Shown: positions 1-5,101 of the stretch, in pieces
Numbering within the stretch: position 1 is the stretch's first letter
Layout of the letters: each line of letters begins with the position of its first letter
NCBI GenBank assembly: GCA_025963815.1
Contig: JAOQAA010000161.1
Span: forward strand, 1-8,961
DNA: 8,961 nt
From: Capsulimonas sp.
GTDB lineage: Bacteria > Armatimonadota > Armatimonadia > Armatimonadales > Capsulimonadaceae
Direction of reading: 5' to 3'
Notes under the pieces: generated by a model
The model's input: the letters and a program-made list of their open reading frames with translations, nothing else
Databases searched by the model: none
What the model was told of the DNA's origin: nothing
Program-made: the position numbers and the translations under genes

Positions 1-26
1 GCAACCTTACCGTCTAGCTTTCCCAT
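1..26 (-). CDS. Short-chain dehydrogenase (SDR1), 5' end only
   Basis: The reverse strand reads ATG from 26 and encodes MGKLDGKV before the window ends. These bases are identical to the first 26 bases of the complete SDR gene at 2347-3099, so this is very probably the start of a paralogous NAD(P)-dependent short-chain dehydrogenase whose body lies left of the window. A purine-rich ribosome site (GAAAGGAAAAG) precedes the ATG, and a consensus promoter lies at 152-124. Only 8 codons are visible, so product identity is inferred from the duplicated copy; the remainder could be broken or diverged. Confidence 0.6.
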
Positions 27-66
27 GATTTTTCTTTTCCTTTCGTGGCGTCGTACTGCGCCTCTA

Positions 67-95
67 TTGCCATTTGCACAAATGTGCGGTATCAT
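67..95 (+). promoter_or_regulatory. Promoter of TetR1
   Basis: A -35 box TTGCCA (67-72) and a -10 box TATCAT (90-95) are separated by 17 bases. The predicted start point near 102 lies inside operator 98-110, so the regulator would shut off its own transcription. The same boxes occur at 3140-3168 in copy 2. Confidence 0.6.
76..87. repeat. 12-bp palindrome GCACAAATGTGC in the tetR1 promoter spacer
   Basis: GCACA-AA-TGTGC is a perfect inverted repeat lying wholly between the -35 and -10 boxes of the tetR1 promoter, and also in the untranslated leader of the divergent SDR1 mRNA. It is unchanged in copy 2 (3149-3160), unlike the neighbouring TetR operators, so a factor common to both copies could bind here. 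A chance palindrome cannot be excluded. Confidence 0.4.
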
Positions 96-114
96 ATGGA
101 TCAGTGATCCATAT
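94..114. promoter_or_regulatory. TetR1 operator a (start-point operator)
   Basis: This is a perfect 21-bp palindrome: ATATGGATCA, central G, TGATCCATAT. It begins at the last two bases of the tetR1 -10 box and covers the predicted start point. On the other strand it lies just after the predicted SDR1 start point (about 117). Its core GGATCA-N-TGATCC recurs at 131-143, which marks it as a repressor site; binding by TetR1 is inferred from position. Confidence 0.75.
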
Positions 115-123
115 ACAAATTCC

Positions 124-152
124 ATTATACGGATCACTGATCCATTTGTCAA
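124..152 (-). promoter_or_regulatory. Consensus promoter of SDR1
   Basis: On the minus strand TTGACA (152-147), 17 bases, then TATAAT (129-124) form an exact sigma-70 consensus promoter firing leftward into SDR1. Operator b (131-143) fills most of the spacer and operator a lies just past the start point, so bound repressor should block it tightly. The leader is about 90 bases long. Confidence 0.85.
131..143. promoter_or_regulatory. TetR1 operator b (in SDR1 promoter spacer)
   Basis: GGATCA-C-TGATCC is a perfect 13-bp palindrome and the inverted copy of the operator a core. It is centred 33 bp from operator a, about three helical turns, so two dimers would sit on nearly the same face of the DNA. 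It lies between the -35 and -10 boxes of the SDR1 promoter. Confidence 0.75.
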
Positions 153-168
153 GGGGGATTTAAAATTT

Positions 169-744
169 ATGCGAGCCGACGCCAGAAAAAATTACAGTCA
201 CATACTTGCGGTCGCGCGCGACGTCGTCGCCGAGCATGGAGCCGATGCGTCCATGCGAGATATCGCCCGCCGGGCCGGCGTCGGGTTGGCCACACTGCTT
301 CGTCATTTCCCGACGCGAGAAGCCTTGTTCGAAGCGCTGCTGCGTACGAATCTGGACGCACTGACGGAGAAGGCAGGCGAACTCGAAACGTCGAGTTCCC
401 CTGACGAAGCGCTCGTGTCCTGGTTTCGCGAAATGGTGGCGTTCGTCCAAAGCTATAGCGGCGTTGTCGCCTTGATGGCGAGCGCCCATGAGGATCCGGA
501 CTCCGCGCTTTACGCGACATGCGCAGCGGTGCACTCAGCGGGCGCGCGACTATTGCTCCGTGCTCAGACCGAAGGAACGGCGCGCGCCGATCTGGATGGG
601 GTCGAACTGTTCGGCCTGATGTCGGCGCTCGGCTGGCTCGTCGGCCAGCCCGGATTCGCACCACGGGAGGATCATCTCTTTCACGTTATGACGAGCGCCA
701 TCCTGACAAATCGGCCTTGCACCGATATCAAGAAGGCAGCGTAA
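169..744 (+). CDS. TetR-family transcriptional regulator (TetR1)
   Basis: A 191-residue DNA-binding repressor. The N-terminal helix-turn-helix is clear: ASMRDIARRAGVGLATLLRHF at residues 27-47, followed by PTREALFEALL, the TetR_N pattern. The rest is an all-helical ligand and dimer domain with no recognisable ligand. ATG 169 is chosen because an AAGGGGGAT ribosome site lies about 11 bases upstream and because copy 2 has the same start; the open frame back to 25 crosses the promoter and operators. It is divergent from SDR1, and two palindromic operators lie between them, so it probably represses SDR1 and itself, released by a small-molecule inducer, possibly an SDR substrate. By hand count it is about 75% identical (144/191) to TetR2 with no gaps. 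Recognition-helix residues 37, 41 and 44 are G, A and L here, but D, G and Q in TetR2. Confidence 0.9.
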   Translation: MRADARKNYSHILAVARDVVAEHGADASMRDIARRAGVGLATLLRHFPTREALFEALLRTNLDALTEKAGELETSSSPDEALVSWFREMVAFVQSYSGVVALMASAHEDPDSALYATCAAVHSAGARLLLRAQTEGTARADLDGVELFGLMSALGWLVGQPGFAPREDHLFHVMTSAILTNRPCTDIKKAA

Positions 745-971
745 CAGAGTGCAATGCAGATGATCGTGTCGGGAGTTTTGAGCGGGTGTTGACGAAGGCG
801 ATAAGACGTTGGAGCGGCGAGCTGTTCCAGCATCGCCGCGAAGGACAAGAAGACATCAATGCTCGGGCGCTATTCGTTCTCGGCGCCCGAATCCGTCGCA
901 CGCGAAGAGCTGCATCCGTTGACCACAGGAAATGATCTATGAACTCGCCTGACGCAGAGTTCGGGGGGCAA

Positions 972-1073
972 TGACCTATCGAGGCCGCGCTATGTCCCTT
1001 CTGGCTGATGAGCGAGAGTCCGGGGACCGCTTGGGCGGGAAACCGAACGTGTGGTGTCGGTCTCGATAGGTCA
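972..1073. repeat. Small element bounded by a perfect 12-bp inverted repeat
   Basis: TGACCTATCGAG (972-983) and CTCGATAGGTCA (1062-1073) are perfect reverse complements enclosing 78 bases with no open frame of note. A GGGCA word flanks both sides (966-970 and 1074-1078), which could be a target-site duplication of a small non-autonomous element, or chance. The element ends 10 bases beyond the stop of the SnoaL-like gene, between convergent genes, so it may also fold as a structured transcript end. Internal pairs include ACCGA/TCGGT at 1042-1046/1057-1061. It lies beyond the duplicated tail, so it is unique to this position in the window. Confidence 0.5.
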
Positions 1074-1083
1074 GGGCATGGGC

Positions 1084-1482
1084 TCACACCATCTCGGAGG
1101 CCCGCGCCAGTGCTTGCGTGTCGATATACTCCCGGATGTTCGTCAGTTTGCCATTTCGAACGGTGATGGCGAAGACCCAATGGTCCTCGAACGTCCTGTT
1201 CGTGGCTTTGATTCTTCCCCTGGCGAAGCCGACGACCAGAACACGGTCTCCCTGCGCTACGAATTCGGGGGGCTCTGGGAATGAAGTTTCCAGCTCGGAA
1301 GCCTTCTGAAGCAAATCCTCCAATCCCGCGTGCCCGCAGTGCACACCGGCTAGCGGCCAGTCCTCGCCCGGAATGATCCATACAATATCTTCGGCAGACA
1401 ACGCCAGCAGACCTTGCTTATCGCTGCGGCCCATCGCTGCAAAAAAAACCTTCACAATCTGGACATTCTCTTCGATGCTCAT
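1084..1482 (-). CDS. SnoaL-like / ketosteroid-isomerase-related (NTF2-fold) protein
   Basis: A 132-residue protein of the small cone-shaped NTF2-like superfamily. Signs are the N-terminal helix ENVQIVKVFFAAMGRSD, the DIVWIIPGEDWPLAGVHCG segment (W35, P38, G46) that lines the pocket in SnoaL-type proteins, and the C-terminal strand pair HWVFAITVRNGKLTNIREYI followed by DTQAL (residues 101-124). The length is normal for the family. Members include isomerases, cyclases and many proteins of unknown substrate; no specific reaction can be assigned. ATG 1482 has a GGAGAG ribosome site 6-8 bases upstream. It is the last of three same-strand genes after SDR2 and the NAD(P)-binding protein, 76 bases downstream of the latter, so cotranscription under TetR2 is plausible. 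Confidence 0.85.
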   Translation of the reverse strand: MSIEENVQIVKVFFAAMGRSDKQGLLALSAEDIVWIIPGEDWPLAGVHCGHAGLEDLLQKASELETSFPEPPEFVAQGDRVLVVGFARGRIKATNRTFEDHWVFAITVRNGKLTNIREYIDTQALARASEMV

Positions 1483-1558
1483 CGAATCTCTCCATTTTGT
1501 TTTCGTTGTTTTTTATGTTGAATTTACGCTCTTCCTCCAAAGCTAACATAGTCATCGA

Positions 1559-2161
1559 TTACTGCTCCTTCCTGAACAAATCCTGGAAGATGAGCTGGCC
1601 CCAAGTGCGGCCGCGTGCGTGCACCAGCGCGCCACCTTCGTTGAGCTTTCCCAGTTCGACGGGTGCGAACCCCAGTTGTCTGGCCAAGTCCGCCACGGAA
1701 GCGGTCGCATCCTCGTCGTCGCTCGACAGAAAGACGACCCGGTGGCCGCCCTCGACGACCGGATCGGTCGCCAGGGTGGCCGCAATCAGGTGATTGAAAC
1801 CTTTCACGAGCTTACCGCCGGTGAACGACTTCGCGACGAAGGCGGAGGACGGGAGGCCGTCCAGTTCCTCAACAGGAATTCCAAACGCGTTCGTCACGTC
1901 GATGACCGTCTTGCCTTTCCAGCTCGGCAGGGCCTTCGCAACCTCGCGATGTTCCCCGAACGGGACTGCCAAAAAGATTGTGTCGGCCTCGAGTGCATCC
2001 CGCAGCGACTTGGCGACGACCGTGGGTCCAATCGCCCCAGCCTGCGGCGCCAACACCTCGGGCGGTCGGCGGCTCGCGACAGTCACGTCGATGTTTTTAC
2101 GGGCGAAGGCCTGGGCGAGGGCCTGGCCCACCGCACCGAATCCTACAATTGCATAGCTCAT
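1559..2161 (-). CDS. NAD(P)-binding protein, NADPH-dependent F420-reductase-like
   Basis: A 200-residue Rossmann-fold protein. The dinucleotide loop is GFGAVG at residues 7-12 after a buried strand (YAIV), and strand 2 ends in ASRRP (29-33), where the paired arginines suit the 2'-phosphate of NADP. The pattern IFLAVPFGEHREVAKAL, then TVIDVTNAFG and the VKGFN motif (residues 119-123) matches the F420_oxidored/COG2085 group. The length is typical of stand-alone members, many of which probably do not use F420; the actual substrate is unknown. ATG 2161 has GGAGAA 8 bases upstream. The longer frame to 2251 has no ribosome site and adds non-conserved residues. It lies 185 bases downstream of SDR2 and no strong promoter was seen in that gap, so it is likely read from the SDR2 promoter. 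Confidence 0.88.
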   Translation of the reverse strand: MSYAIVGFGAVGQALAQAFARKNIDVTVASRRPPEVLAPQAGAIGPTVVAKSLRDALEADTIFLAVPFGEHREVAKALPSWKGKTVIDVTNAFGIPVEELDGLPSSAFVAKSFTGGKLVKGFNHLIAATLATDPVVEGGHRVVFLSSDDEDATASVADLARQLGFAPVELGKLNEGGALVHARGRTWGQLIFQDLFRKEQ

Positions 2162-2346
2162 GATATTTCTCCGATCTAATGTTAGAAAGTAAGGTTCGCG
2201 AAGCGAACATTGGCTAGGTCGCCCGCCCCATCGATCAAGTCCTGCGTGCACGCCTGGGAACGAGTAGCGACGGCGCTCTCGGCTCCGCGTACCGGTGGTC
2301 CCGCGACTGGCGGGGCTGGAGGGCCAAACGCGGGACGGCGTCGGCG

Positions 2347-3099
2347 TCAGACCTGCGCCATGCCTCCGTCGACTGCGAGATCCACGCCGGTGATATAGGA
2401 ACTTTCATCGGAGGCGAGGAACAAGACTGCTGCCGCAATCTCCTCCGGCATGCCTCTGCGCCCCATTGGGATCTGGGTAGTGAACTGTTCGGCCGCTTGC
2501 TCGGCCTGTTCAGCGGTGAGGCCCGTCGTCGTCGCTAAGGCTGGGGTATCAATTGCTCCGGGGCTCATCGAATTCACGCGGATCTTGCGGTCTTTCAATT
2601 CCAGAGTCCAGCCGCGCGCAAAGTTGCGCACAGCCGCCTTGCTCGCGGCGTAGGCGGTAAACCCTGGGAGTCCCAACACGTTCGAGACTGAGGAGTTCAG
2701 GATAATCGAGCCGCCGTCTTTGAAGAGGGGAAGGGCCTTCTGCACCGTAAAGAACATTCCCTTTACGTTGACGTCGAAGGTCTGGTCGAAATGTGCCTCG
2801 GTAGCCACCGCGAGCGGGGCGATTGTACCTGCGCCCGCATTCGCGAAGAGTACGTCGATGTGACCATGTTTCTCTTTCACGACGGCATAGAGCTGGTCGA
2901 GATCTTCCAAGCGTGACACGTCGCCTGTGACCGTCGTAACGTTTCTCCCGATAAGGGCAGCGGCCTCTGTCAGGTCTTTCTCTCGTCGGCCAGTGATTAC
3001 GACGTGCGCGCCCTCTTCCACGAAGCGCTTGGCTGTGGCCAAGCCAATCCCGCTGGATCCCCCCGTGATGACTGCAACCTTACCGTCTAGCTTTCCCAT
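2347..3099 (-). CDS. NAD(P)-dependent short-chain dehydrogenase/reductase (SDR2)
   Basis: A 250-residue classical SDR, an oxidoreductase for an unidentified alcohol, aldehyde or ketone. All hallmarks are present: the cofactor loop TGGSSGIG (12-19), NAG (87-89), N111, and the catalytic Ser137, Tyr150 and Lys154 in NSSVSNVLGLPGFTAYAASK. The C-terminal SYITGVDLAVDGGMAQV is usual for the family. GRRE after strand 2 (R38, R39) favours NADP(H). ATG 3099 fits family length and has the GAAAGGAAAAG ribosome site; the frame extending to 3225 runs through the promoter. It is divergent from TetR2 and driven by the consensus promoter at 3225-3197, so it is presumably TetR2-repressed. It heads a run with the NAD(P)-binding and SnoaL-like genes. 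Confidence 0.93.
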   Translation of the reverse strand: MGKLDGKVAVITGGSSGIGLATAKRFVEEGAHVVITGRREKDLTEAAALIGRNVTTVTGDVSRLEDLDQLYAVVKEKHGHIDVLFANAGAGTIAPLAVATEAHFDQTFDVNVKGMFFTVQKALPLFKDGGSIILNSSVSNVLGLPGFTAYAASKAAVRNFARGWTLELKDRKIRVNSMSPGAIDTPALATTTGLTAEQAEQAAEQFTTQIPMGRRGMPEEIAAAVLFLASDESSYITGVDLAVDGGMAQV

Positions 3100-3139
3100 G
3101 ATTTTTCTTTTCCTTTCGTGGCGTCGTACTGCGCCTCTA

Positions 3140-3168
3140 TTGCCATTTGCACAAATGTGCGGTATCAT
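3140..3168 (+). promoter_or_regulatory. Promoter of TetR2
   Basis: TTGCCA (3140-3145), 17 bases, TATCAT (3163-3168): identical to the tetR1 promoter. The predicted start point lies within operator 3171-3183. Confidence 0.6.
3149..3160. repeat. 12-bp palindrome GCACAAATGTGC, copy 2
   Basis: Identical in sequence and position to the palindrome at 76-87: within the spacer of the tetR2 promoter and the leader of SDR2. Confidence 0.4.
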
Positions 3169-3170
3169 AT

Positions 3171-3183
3171 GGGTCGGTGACCC
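3171..3183. promoter_or_regulatory. TetR2 operator a
   Basis: GGGTC-GGT-GACCC occupies the same place as operator 98-110 of copy 1. The outer bases have changed symmetrically (A to G at position 3 and T to C at position 11), preserving the palindrome. Position 6 is also G, but position 8 is still T, so the inner pair is no longer symmetric. Confidence 0.7.
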
Positions 3184-3196
3184 AGATACAGATTCT

Positions 3197-3225
3197 ATTA
3201 TACGGGTCGTCGACCCGTTTGTCAA
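3197..3225 (-). promoter_or_regulatory. Consensus promoter of SDR2 and its downstream genes
   Basis: On the minus strand TTGACA (3225-3220), 17 bases, TATAAT (3202-3197). Both hexamers are unchanged from copy 1 although the spacer between them has changed at six positions, all in or beside the operator. The start point is predicted near 3190. Confidence 0.85.
3202..3218. promoter_or_regulatory. TetR2 operator b (in SDR2 promoter spacer)
   Basis: ACGGGTCG-T-CGACCCGT is a perfect 17-bp palindrome with a single central base. Its 13-bp core (3204-3216) replaces GGATCA-C-TGATCC of copy 1, with matched changes in both half-sites. It is centred 33 bp from operator a, as in copy 1. Confidence 0.75.
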
Positions 3226-3241
3226 GAAGGATTTAAAATTT

Positions 3242-3817
3242 ATGCGAGCCGACGCCAGAAAAAATCACAGCCATCTGCTTGCGGTCGCGTGCGAAGTCGT
3301 CACCGAGCAGGGGGCCGACGCGTCCATGCGAGAAATCGCCCGCCGTGCCGACGTCGGGTTGGGCACCCTGCAGCGCCATTTCCGGACGCGAGAAGCCTTG
3401 TTCGAAGCGCTGCTGCATTTGCAGGTGGACGCACTGACGCAGAAGGCAGCCGAGCTCGAAACGTCGAGCCCCCCTGACGAAGCACTGGTGTCCTGGTTTC
3501 GCGAAGGAGTGGCGTTCACTCATAGCTATAGCGGCGTCTGCGCCTTGCTGGCGAGCGCCCATGCGGACCCGGACTCCGCGCTTCACGCTTCAAGCACAGC
3601 GCTCCAGTTAGTGGGCGCGCGACTCCTGTTCCGTGCCCAGGCCGAAGGAACGGCGCGCGCCGATATGGATGGGGTCGACCTGTTCGCCCTGATGTCGGCG
3701 CTCGCCTGGCTCGCCGACCAACCCGGATTCGCGCCACGGGGGGATCATCTCTTTCACCTCATCGCGAGCGCCATCCTGACAAATCGGCCTAGTAACGATG
3801 TCAAGAAGGCAGCGTAA
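3242..3817 (+). CDS. TetR-family transcriptional regulator (TetR2)
   Basis: A 191-residue paralogue of TetR1, the same length and gap-free against it. The helix-turn-helix is at residues 27-47 (ASMREIARRADVGLGTLQRHF, then RTREALFEALL). Differences in and beside the recognition helix are G37D, A41G, L44Q and P48R; residue 44 is usually Tyr in this family and often contacts DNA. It is divergent from SDR2, with operators at 3171-3183 and 3202-3218, so its likely role is autorepression and repression of the SDR2 run. Comparing codons with TetR1 by hand gave 47 replacement and about 19 silent codon differences, a high share of replacements. ATG 3242 follows an AAGGAT ribosome site and matches the TetR1 start. 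The inducer is unknown. Confidence 0.9.
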   Translation: MRADARKNHSHLLAVACEVVTEQGADASMREIARRADVGLGTLQRHFRTREALFEALLHLQVDALTQKAAELETSSPPDEALVSWFREGVAFTHSYSGVCALLASAHADPDSALHASSTALQLVGARLLFRAQAEGTARADMDGVDLFALMSALAWLADQPGFAPRGDHLFHLIASAILTNRPSNDVKKAA

Positions 3818-4014
3818 CAGAGTGCAACGAATTGTTGTCTGCATTGCATCGGATGGCGTCCGCTATGACCGGCCCCCGAATCCGTCGCGCGGAGAGCTGC
3901 GTCCTTTGACCAATGGAAACGATCGATGAAGCACCTTGGGCGAGGTCGCCGGGTTTAAGTGGCTTCCCTGTTCCATTGCTTCACGGACCCCTACTTGACG
4001 GGAGAGGGGAATAG

Positions 4015-4040
4015 GCCCCACGCGGAGGCGCGCGTGGGGC
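4015..4040. terminator. Strong GC hairpin between convergent genes
   Basis: GCCCCACGCG (4015-4024) and CGCGTGGGGC (4031-4040) form a perfect 10-bp stem with a 6-base loop. It lies 17 bases past the stop of the substrate-binding lipoprotein gene (minus strand) and about 200 bases past tetR2 (plus strand). There is no T run on either strand, so it is an atypical terminator, possibly acting as an mRNA end-stabilising hairpin. Confidence 0.5.
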
Positions 4041-4057
4041 GGATGGAAGGGGAGGGG

Positions 4058-5101
4058 TTATGGGGTGGATCGGCTGGCGATTTTGGAGCTTGTGAGATTG
4101 AACGATGCTGTCGAGGCTTGCTCCGAGGGAGCGATCCAGGCTTTGACGTCGAAGTCCTGACGGGCGAGGCGCTGGTCGATGAGAAACGCTTTCGTGCCGC
4201 TCAGTAATTGCAGGCCGCGCTCGGTGAAGGGCTGCCGGGTGAAGCGGCTGACAGAGCTGGAAAGCTTGACGACAGACAACGGCTGCTTTGTGACGTCCGC
4301 TTCGAATTGATAATAGGCGCTCGGGTGCGCGAGAACGTCGCTGACAGCGGCCAGATGCGCCTTATTCCAGACAGTGGGAAACTGGGGATGCTTGGCGAGG
4401 TAATCTTCCGTCACCACGGTCACGCTCGTGCCTTGCAGCTCAGGGTGCTGCGAGGAATCGTCGATCGACCGGAAGCCCTGCGCAAGTAATTGCGGACCGC
4501 TGCCGGCGTAAGCAGCAATATCTCCGTGCAGCAGGGCCGGACCGGCGTCGCTGGGCAGGTGAACGACTTTGACGTCCTTGGTCAGACCCTTCTCGGCCAG
4601 CAGACCGAAGAGGTAGCGGCTCCATGCCGTGCCCTTTGAAGTTCCGACAGTCTTTCCGCGCAGCTCTTCCAGGCTTCTGGGACCGTCTTGCCGCACGATC
4701 AGCCACGTGTTATTGCCCACGGCGTTCTGGTTGACCAGACGCGTTTTGATCCCGGCGGCGTGCCCGACAATCGCCGGCGTATCGCTGTAAAGGCCGACAT
4801 CGACTGCGTTCGAGGCGAGTGCTTCGTTCAAGTTCGGCCCATGCGCGAACGCCGCATACTGAATCCGGGTCACGCCCGCCTCACGCAGGGCTGGCAACAG
4901 AACTCCCTGCTTGTACCCCCATCCATCGACGCCTGTTGGGACGCCATTCGTGCTCAGAATACCGACTCGAAGAAGTCCCGCGTCTGGCTCGGCGCCCGGC
5001 GACGAGCTCTTTTTGGAGCCGCAACCGCCGGTAAGCACAACGGCGATCGCAAAAGCCGAGAGGTGAATTGGGCGCTGTGTGAGAAATCCACGCAATCTCA
5101 T
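4058..5101 (-). CDS. Substrate-binding lipoprotein of ABC type (SsuA/TauA/NMT1-like)
   Basis: A 347-residue periplasmic binding protein. Residues 1-26 form a signal peptide (RLRGFLTQRPIHL, then hydrophobic AFAIAVVL) ending in LTGGC with C27 as probable lipid anchor; Thr at -3 is less usual than Leu. A Ser/Lys-rich linker follows. The mature domain shows LLRVGIL, a GPNLNEALASNAVDVGLYSD block (about 88-107), and GKTVGTSKGTAWSRYLFGLL (149-168), as in aliphatic sulfonate/taurine/nitrate-type binding proteins. The substrate cannot be told from sequence. ATG 5101 overlaps the pilin-like stop codon as TAATG and has GGAG 7 bases upstream, indicating translational coupling; a TTG at 5122 is a weaker alternative. 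No permease or ATPase gene lies nearby, so it must use a distant transporter or act as a sensor. Confidence 0.85.
   Translation of the reverse strand: MRLRGFLTQRPIHLSAFAIAVVLTGGCGSKKSSSPGAEPDAGLLRVGILSTNGVPTGVDGWGYKQGVLLPALREAGVTRIQYAAFAHGPNLNEALASNAVDVGLYSDTPAIVGHAAGIKTRLVNQNAVGNNTWLIVRQDGPRSLEELRGKTVGTSKGTAWSRYLFGLLAEKGLTKDVKVVHLPSDAGPALLHGDIAAYAGSGPQLLAQGFRSIDDSSQHPELQGTSVTVVTEDYLAKHPQFPTVWNKAHLAAVSDVLAHPSAYYQFEADVTKQPLSVVKLSSSVSRFTRQPFTERGLQLLSGTKAFLIDQRLARQDFDVKAWIAPSEQASTASFNLTSSKIASRSTP

Larger units (their letters stand above)
1..943. repeat. Copy 1 of a diverged tandem duplication (SDR start, control region, TetR, tail)
   Basis: Bases 1-943 align with 3074-3930 in the same orientation. 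Bases 1-99 are identical to 3074-3172. The operators and the tetR gene diverge. After tetR the similarity is broken by an indel of roughly 70-85 bases and then resumes at 887-943 against 3873-3930 (shared words CGAATCCGTCGC and GAGAGCTGC/AAGAGCTGC). The left limit lies outside the window. Bases 745-1083 contain no convincing gene, only this tail and the inverted-repeat element at 972-1073. Confidence 0.85.
3074..3930. repeat. Copy 2 of the diverged tandem duplication
   Basis: Counterpart of 1-943 in the same orientation, offset 3073 up to the end of tetR. The first 99 bases match exactly. Of 15 substitutions in the rest of the control region, eight fall inside the two 13-bp operator cores. 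Bases 3818-3930 are the shorter version of the post-tetR tail. The visible offset implies a repeat period of about 3.1 kb, including the SDR, NAD(P)-binding and SnoaL-like genes, if copy 1 is complete beyond the left edge. Confidence 0.85.

Noticed and set aside
25..168. N-terminal extension of TetR1 (48 extra residues)
   Set aside because: The frame is open, but it crosses the promoter and both operators, has no ribosome site, and the family helix-turn-helix starts just after ATG 169.
519..935. Plus-strand open frame overlapping the end of tetR1
   Set aside because: It is mostly a shifted-frame shadow of tetR1 running into the non-coding repeat tail; rich in Arg, with no recognisable domain or ribosome site.
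972..1073. Type I hammerhead ribozyme
   Set aside because: CTGATGA, GAAA, the ACCGA/TCGGT helix and the outer helix are in suitable order. However, 22 unpaired bases separate the outer helix from CTGATGA, and stem II would close with a G-G mismatch next to GAAA, so the catalytic core is not credible.
728..1381. Minus-strand open frame of 217 residues
   Set aside because: It spans the repeat tail and the SnoaL-like gene in another frame, and its Arg/Ser/Pro-rich composition is typical of a shadow in GC-rich DNA.
2927..3241. N-terminal extension of TetR2 back to 2927
   Set aside because: It lies on the opposite strand of the SDR2 coding region and control region; the real start is at 3242, matching TetR1.
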